Assembly: GCA_934047225.1 (NCBI GenBank)
Contig: OW204005.1
Coordinates: 20,096,396 to 20,160,395, forward strand
Reading direction: 5' to 3'
DNA: 64,000 nucleotides
DNA from: Ypsolopha sequella
Taxonomy: Eukaryota; Arthropoda; Insecta; Lepidoptera; Ypsolophidae
The translations under genes were made by a program, and so were the position numbers. Positions 51,801 through 54,800 of the stretch are shown in pieces. Each line of letters opens with the position of its first letter. Position 1 is the stretch's first letter. The notes under the pieces are model-generated. The model was not told the DNA's origin and did no database searches. It worked only from the letters and a program-made list of their open reading frames with translations.

Positions 51801-54800
51801 GTCTGAACTTGCTGCTATAATACGAAAACATGGTTTTTTTCTCCGTTGTAAAGACGAAAATTTCCTAAAACAAATATTCTTGAAAATTCACTTATAATGC
51901 GTGCTGGCAGCACACGAAGTAAGCGTTCTAATGTAGACATTTTGACAATATAATTAAGTTGAAAATCACTCAATAATTGTTGTGTCCCATGTACCAGGCC
52001 TTAGGGGGTATCAAAGGAAGAAAAGTGCACTGCTACGAGTAGCGCAAAAGTTATTTGGCAAGTGTTGCACAAAGGTCGAGGCGATCCATCCGATCATTAG
52101 CGCCAGCCCGATCCAACTTGGTTGGCGCCCTAGGCTAATTAAGTAAACGTTATTTGGCAAGTGTTGCACTAAGGTCGAGGCGGACAGGCTCCGACTGACC
52201 GTTTTTTGGTATTAGCTGTAGATTAGGCCCAGTATCAAGCTACATTTCCGTACTGCATCAACGCTTTTGTTTTTGAAATGTCTGTCTATCCTGCTCTAAT
52301 CAACTGTCGCGCACGTAAAACTTCTATTATTTAAAATTTTCGGCTACATTTGTACATCTTATAAAAAATTCTTCTACAAATATCTTCAATAATATACGTA
52401 GAAAACTCTCACGAACTTTGAGATTTATAGCTTTCAAAATACACGTCATTGACCCCTTTCTAAGATTTAGAGCTTTGCGATTTTTTATATCGGGCGAAGT
52501 TAATTTAATCACGTTTTCAAGTCTACAAATGTCCTTAGTATGTCCTTTGTTGTCTTAATGTCTTAAGTTGCAAAGGCAACATATATATTTTTTTTTGTAT
52601 TTCGAAAATGATAATATACTGCCAATAGGGAATAAAAAAAACCTTGTCAAAAGGACGCCACTTTCGCATTTTATACGTCACTATCTCGTGTAATTACAAC
52701 AAATTGAATTGGACATTTCAATATTCATACCTTGAAATCTTATGTTGAGCTAATTCATAGAAACAACAGGTGAGGCATCGTGTTTCAGCGGTCAAACGGA
52801 AAAACGCGCAATGCGAGAAAAAATAGTTTTTAATTGGTATAAAACTTTTCTATAATCAAAATCTAAATCTTTTAAAAACCCATCTAATTAAATATGTTTA
52901 AATTTTGTACATGATTCATACTCGTTAAACGATGAGAAAAAGTGTGTTTGAACTTTTGAAGACCTGTTCAATAATTATTTCTATCGAGTGAAATATTTCC
53001 TGTCGCGTTCTGTTATATTGGAGTCTAAGAAAAGTTTCCAAAAATTGTATGCTAATTTATTAAACTAGTTGCTTCTCATTAAAAATAGTTAAACGACTTC
53101 AAAAACTGTCAATATTTTGGCGGCGTCGCTTAAAGCAAATTCAACCGCTCGAGCGGTTTTGGGATGAAATTAATCCCCAAAAAACCGATTTTTGTATGCA
53201 AATTTTAAAACCAATCGCTCGAAGTGATGATGAAGTAAAATAAATTCCAAAAAAAAATCATCAAATAATTTAAATAAAGACATGAGGAACAGAAGAACAT
53301 ACTTAATAAGAAATATATAATGTTACCGGCCAAACCCGATTTTAAACCAACCTAGTTTTTCCTAGGCCAAACCAGTTCATTATTTAATTTTATGCGATAG
53401 GATAAACCGGTACAGACTAGGCTCAACTGGTCTGTCCTATGGCTGATAGTAGAAACTAGTTTAACCTAGGCGGAACTGGTTGAGCCTAAGATGAATAAAG
53501 TACACTTCAGGATTAACTAGTTTGGCCTAGTCTATACTAATTTTGCCTAATCAAAAATGTTCAAGCGAGTACATATCGAGACCTGTGCATGCGGGAAATC
53601 GCCCGATCGTATTTGTCACGCCCTGCCCGCCCCCAGCGTCCTCACTTACCCCGCTTGTTGATTTTAAACGCTCATTCTGCGTTGAATTGAGGACGTGTTA
53701 GCTGTTACGTGTTATTGTTTTAAATATTAGCAAAGAATATAAAATTATACGTTTTTGTTTTGTGTTATCATGGATGAGCTTTCGACACCTAGTAGACAAA
53801 ACGATCAAAAACAGTGGAGAGAATAGTTTTCAACAGAAATTTTGGAAAGTGAAATTAAAAAGTGTTCTCATTATAATGTGTTGTTATCTGATAAATATTC
53901 GGAACTGGTTGAACAAGTGGAAGACGCTGAAAAGTCGGAAAAAAAGACACCATTACAACAAAGATGACTGAAACGGTTTGGTGTGCTAAAAATTGGAGAT
54001 GTGACAAATCTTATAGCGCGGGGGAAGGGAATATAAAATACAATCTACAGGCTGATGAGCTTAATGATGTGATTGATGCGGCTCATGTGGCGGTTGGACA
54101 CTGTGGGCGTGACAGGATGTTAGCCGAGACATCAAAAAAATATGCTAATATAACAAAAGAAATGATAAGCCTCTATTTATCAATGTGTGATGTGTGTCAC
54201 CAAAAGAAGATAAAAAAGAAGAGAGGATTAGTTTCAAAGCCTATTCTTCACTCTGAAATGAATAGCAGATGTCCAGCGGATTTGATCGATTTTCAGACAC
54301 AATCAGATGAACAACTTAAATTTATTTTAGTTTACCAAGACCATTAAACAAAATTTGTTCTTCTGCATTAACATCTAAGAGAGCAGCAGAAGCGCCGTGC
54401 ATTCTTCAATCTGACAATGGTAGAGAATTTGTTAATAATGTGATTAGTGAGCTCGCTTCTTTTTGACCAGAACTCAAAATTGTGCATGGAAAACCAAGGC
54501 ACAGTCAAAGTCAGAGTTCCGTTGAACGTACTTATCAAGATATAGAGAACATGATAAGTTCTTGGTTGAAGGATAACGATTCAACGAAATTGTCGGAGGG
54601 CTTAAGATAATGTCCAGTTCATGAAAAACTGCGCCTTTTATTCAGGAATAAAACAATCGCCTTACGAGGCCTTATTTGGGATTGAGCCTAGAGTAGAGCT
54701 TTCGATTTCATCGTTGCCGCAAGAAATAATAAATGACATTCAGGATGAAGACGACCTTCGAAGATGATTCAAATTGTAACCAGCGTGAAGATGGTGACGG

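Noticed and set aside
51534..51806. 90-codon open frame on the + strand
   Set aside because: Covers the 51566-51728 MITE; the related text at 31720-31840 is split by an insertion, so it is not a conserved gene.
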